From Halomonas sp. MCCC 1A13316 (GTDB lineage Bacteria > Pseudomonadota > Gammaproteobacteria > Pseudomonadales > Halomonadaceae), in NCBI RefSeq assembly GCF_014931605.1, contig NZ_CP053382.1:186001-250000 (forward strand): a stretch of DNA of 64,000 bases, given 5' to 3'. Both the position numbers and the translations under genes were made by a program. The stretch's first letter is position 1. Each line of letters opens with the position of its first letter. This document shows positions 62,390 through 64,000 of this stretch, piece by piece. The notes beneath the pieces were generated by a model. The model was not told where the DNA came from and made no database searches. It saw only the letters and a list, made by a program, of their open reading frames with translations.

Positions 62390-62815
62390 ATGAAGCGCTT
62401 CGTGTCTTCTCTGCCACTGATCCTGCTGCTGATGACTGGCTGTGCCGGCATGGGCGACCCACGGGATAACGCCATCGAACTGATGCCGGGTCATCCGTAC
62501 GAGGTCATGACGCCAGGGCATCGCTACTTCACCTTTATTCTGAACGCTCCAGCTCGCGTGGTACTGGAGAGCCATACCTTCCCCGGAGATACGGGCGTCG
62601 TGGCGCCTGCGGGGCAGTTGCTCGATGCCGATGGGCAACTCGTGGAGCGCGACTGGAACAGTGGACACAACAGCAACTTCAGGATCGAGCGTCAGCTCGA
62701 AGCGGGTACCTGGTACCTGCGGGTGACCACGCCGCATGCGAGCCTGGGTTCCTTCGGCATGATGGAGCGCGACTACCGCTATTCGGTGACGCTGCGGGTC
62801 GACAAGAGCCGCTGA
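62390..62815 (+). CDS. Small outer-membrane lipoprotein with a PPC-like domain
   Basis: A 141-residue lipoprotein: signal peptide ending in the lipobox LMTGC, with Cys18 to be lipidated and alanine next, which favours the outer membrane. The rest resembles a beta-sandwich of the bacterial pre-peptidase C-terminal type (YFTFILNAPARVVLES and LEAGTWYLRVTTP). Function unknown. AAAGGAG is the ribosome site, and 37 bases separate it from the permease gene upstream. Confidence 0.8.
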   Translation: MKRFVSSLPLILLLMTGCAGMGDPRDNAIELMPGHPYEVMTPGHRYFTFILNAPARVVLESHTFPGDTGVVAPAGQLLDADGQLVERDWNSGHNSNFRIERQLEAGTWYLRVTTPHASLGSFGMMERDYRYSVTLRVDKSR

Positions 62816-62891
62816 ACGCGTAAACCAGCCTGGGAAGGGGGTGAAGCGGATGGGGGCATGACCGTTCCTGTCTTTGCCTCATTCGTGCATA

Positions 62892-62916
62892 CCCCCGCCC
62901 GGTGAGCGGGCGGGGG
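62892..62916. terminator. GC-rich hairpin between the lipoprotein gene and hcp
   Basis: A perfect ten-base stem (CCCCCGCCCG and CGGGCGGGGG) with a five-base loop lies between two convergent genes. No T-tract is present on either side, but its position and stability suit bidirectional termination. Confidence 0.65.
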
Positions 62917-62933
62917 CGTCAGGCACTAGGCGA

Positions 62934-63452
62934 TTACGCCTCGGACGGGGCGCGCCAATCGTCGGAACCGGAGGTGCCGGCGACGGTGTGTTCCCAGTCG
63001 ATCTTGCGGTAGGCCAGCGAGACATCCATCAGCTGGGTGAACTCGGCCTTGGTGGCATCCTGGGCATGCGGCATGCGCAGGTTGATGTCGACGATGGTGG
63101 CGTCGGTCAGGGTGGTGGTGAAGAAGTGCTCCTGCTTGCCCTCGACCGAAGTGCGGTACCACTTCAGCTCGACGTTGGGCAGCATCTCGCCGGAAGCCAG
63201 GGCGTTGTACATCAGCGGCACGGACTTGTTCAGCGCAACGGTGAAGACGAACGGCTTGTGGGCGCGCTGGCCGGAGGGCTGGCCGGACTGCGGGTCGGTC
63301 GGCACGGTCACGACGTGCTTGAACTCCTGGACCAGCATCTCGTCTTCGTGGCCTTCCACGTAGATGTTACCGACGGAATCCGGAGTGAAGGCACCCGCGG
63401 TGATGTTGCCCTGGGTCTGGCCTTCGATGCTGATATAGCAGGGAGTTGGCAT
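62934..63452 (-). CDS. hcp: Type VI secretion tube protein Hcp
   Basis: A 172-residue Hcp protein, which forms hexameric rings of the type VI secretion inner tube and may itself be secreted. Family features: the start PTPCYISIEGQTQGNITAGAF, EDEMLVQEFKHVVTVPTD near residue 36, and ATIVDINLRMP near 117. No other type VI gene is present, so it is an orphan hcp in this window; it may work with an apparatus encoded elsewhere. The upstream gap is rich in inverted repeats. Confidence 0.93.
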   Translation of the reverse strand: MPTPCYISIEGQTQGNITAGAFTPDSVGNIYVEGHEDEMLVQEFKHVVTVPTDPQSGQPSGQRAHKPFVFTVALNKSVPLMYNALASGEMLPNVELKWYRTSVEGKQEHFFTTTLTDATIVDINLRMPHAQDATKAEFTQLMDVSLAYRKIDWEHTVAGTSGSDDWRAPSEA

Positions 63453-63501
63453 GGTCTGCTCCTTGACGATGTGAATGTGTGTCCCGATGGACAGTTAGTT
63501 A

Positions 63502-63640
63502 AGGCAGAAAGCATGCCTGCAGCGAAAAAACGCAGCGCAGTTAGTAAGCTAGGTGTTTTTTCTCTCAAGTGCATAATTAAAATTAGGCAAGGAGTTGCCT
63601 AGGTCAGGCAACTTCTTGCTCGTCGCGCAAGAAGCTGCCT
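63502..63640 (-). repeat. AGGCA/TGCCT inverted-repeat cluster upstream of hcp
   Basis: AGGCA and TGCCT recur in inverted order at 63502-63518, 63585-63600, 63595-63611 and 63606-63640. Two long stems compete for the same middle arm: arm 63589-63600 pairs with 63606-63617 (12 pairs, one G-U), or arm 63606-63619 pairs with 63627-63640 (14 pairs, one mismatch). A TATAAT lies directly after (63644-63649) on the plus strand. Operator array or alternative RNA structure; no sigma-54 site with exact GG-N10-GC spacing was found. Confidence 0.6.
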
Positions 63641-63930
63641 AAGTATAATTTGTCTTAAGTGTTTTTCTGTCGCCGAGCAGGTCGCAGTGCCGGCGTGTCT
63701 GGACGATATGCTAGACCGCCCATCTGGCTGGCGCGGCTGATGCTGCGCTCACTGCCGACAGGTCGTTATTCCAGATAATTAATAAACGAAAGCTTGATGG
63801 AAGCAGCCGGTATAACGAGGAAAAAACTCGCTATTCCGGCTGTAAACCGCTCCGTTAGCGGCCATACTGGGTCTAGGTCTGCTTCAGAATCGGGCCACAG
63901 GGAATCACAAGGGAACCAGAGGTCTTCGTC
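63641..63930. other. Gap with an imperfect hairpin, no gene seen
   Basis: This stretch before the last gene holds a TATAAT (63644-63649), an imperfect inverted repeat with outer arms AGCCGG (63805-63810) and CCGGCT (63836-63841), and a TATAAC at 63811-63816. I see no coding region with a believable start here. Confidence 0.4.
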
Positions 63931-64000
63931 ATGCGCTCCTACAACCGACACAACCTCGGTGTGGCTATCTTTCTTTTGTTCTGCCTGCAATTGTTATTGG
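63931..64000 (+). CDS. Start of an unidentified gene with a signal peptide, cut by window edge
   Basis: An ATG at 63931 preceded by CCAGAGG opens a frame that runs to the right edge. The visible 23 residues have a basic start (MRSYNRH) and a hydrophobic stretch (VAIFLLFCLQLLL), as in a Sec signal peptide or first membrane helix. Nothing more can be said about the product. Confidence 0.45.
   Translation, partial: MRSYNRHNLGVAIFLLFCLQLLL

Noticed and set aside
62934..63452. A type VI secretion gene cluster around hcp
   Set aside because: No tss, vgrG or clpV genes flank it within the window; only hcp is supported.
63585..63650. A sigma-54 promoter for hcp on the minus strand
   Set aside because: Candidate GG and GC doublets are nine bases apart, not the required ten, in both possible places.
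63766..63990. A 74-codon minus-strand frame near the right edge
   Set aside because: No ribosome site or recognisable motif, and it overlaps the better-supported plus-strand start at 63931.
1..64000. tRNA, rRNA, CRISPR arrays, insertion sequences, integrases or prophage
   Set aside because: No cloverleaf, regularly spaced repeat array, transposase or integrase was recognised on either strand.

Overview
The window is GC-rich, densely coded gammaproteobacterial DNA. The nir gene order (nirH-J-E-N), three NarK-type porters, an Anr/Dnr regulator pair and many N-methyl-amine catabolic genes suggest a denitrifying member of the Halomonadaceae (Halomonas-like). That assignment is inference from gene content and protein resemblance; no rRNA or other taxonomic marker is present.

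Region 1 (about 1-36,600) is a denitrification island. It opens inside nirH and continues with nirJ, nirE and nirN (heme d1 synthesis and cytochrome cd1 accessory functions). Next come nnrS, a SirB2-like membrane protein and a carboxymuconolactone-decarboxylase-like protein, then norC-norB-norQ-norD with a small membrane protein. A divergent norE/norF-type operon with a DUF4870-like gene follows. An unusual GroEL paralogue and an Hsp20 sit next, then an FNR/Anr regulator whose cysteines fall exactly at FNR positions 20, 23, 29 and 122. After it come narK, a universal stress protein, a second narK, narL and narX on the minus strand, and a third NarK-like porter, narGHJI, a parvulin, moaB, moeA, a Dnr-like regulator, a DGC-domain protein and moaA on the plus strand. 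FNR-type boxes precede nnrS, norC, norE, groEL, hsp20 and narK; several lie at -41.5 from a plausible -10. A perfect NarL 7-2-7 site lies upstream of narK. Together these genes would reduce nitrate to nitrite, export or exchange nitrite, supply heme d1 and molybdenum cofactor, and reduce NO to N2O. Nitrite reductase (nirS) is presumably just upstream; no nos genes are seen.

Region 2 (about 36,650-46,000) looks less GC-rich and holds creatine/creatinine catabolism: an unrecognised 103-residue protein, creatinase, two LysR regulators, a sodium:solute symporter, a TRAP transporter and N-carbamoylsarcosine amidase. Both hydrolases release sarcosine.

Region 3 (about 46,000-55,030) is the sarcosine operon: a GlxA/AraC-type regulator, glyA, soxBDAG (heterotetrameric sarcosine oxidase) and purU, ending in a strong terminator. 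It converts sarcosine to glycine, C1-tetrahydrofolate and serine.

Region 4 (about 55,100-64,000) holds an S9 oligopeptidase, a TetR regulator and an N-methylproline demethylase-like flavoprotein that share an ATGTAC-N6-GTACAT operator, a ProC, a carnitine-pathway-type thioesterase, a TauE/SafE permease, a lipoprotein, an orphan hcp gene with nested inverted repeats upstream, and the start of a gene that runs off the right edge.
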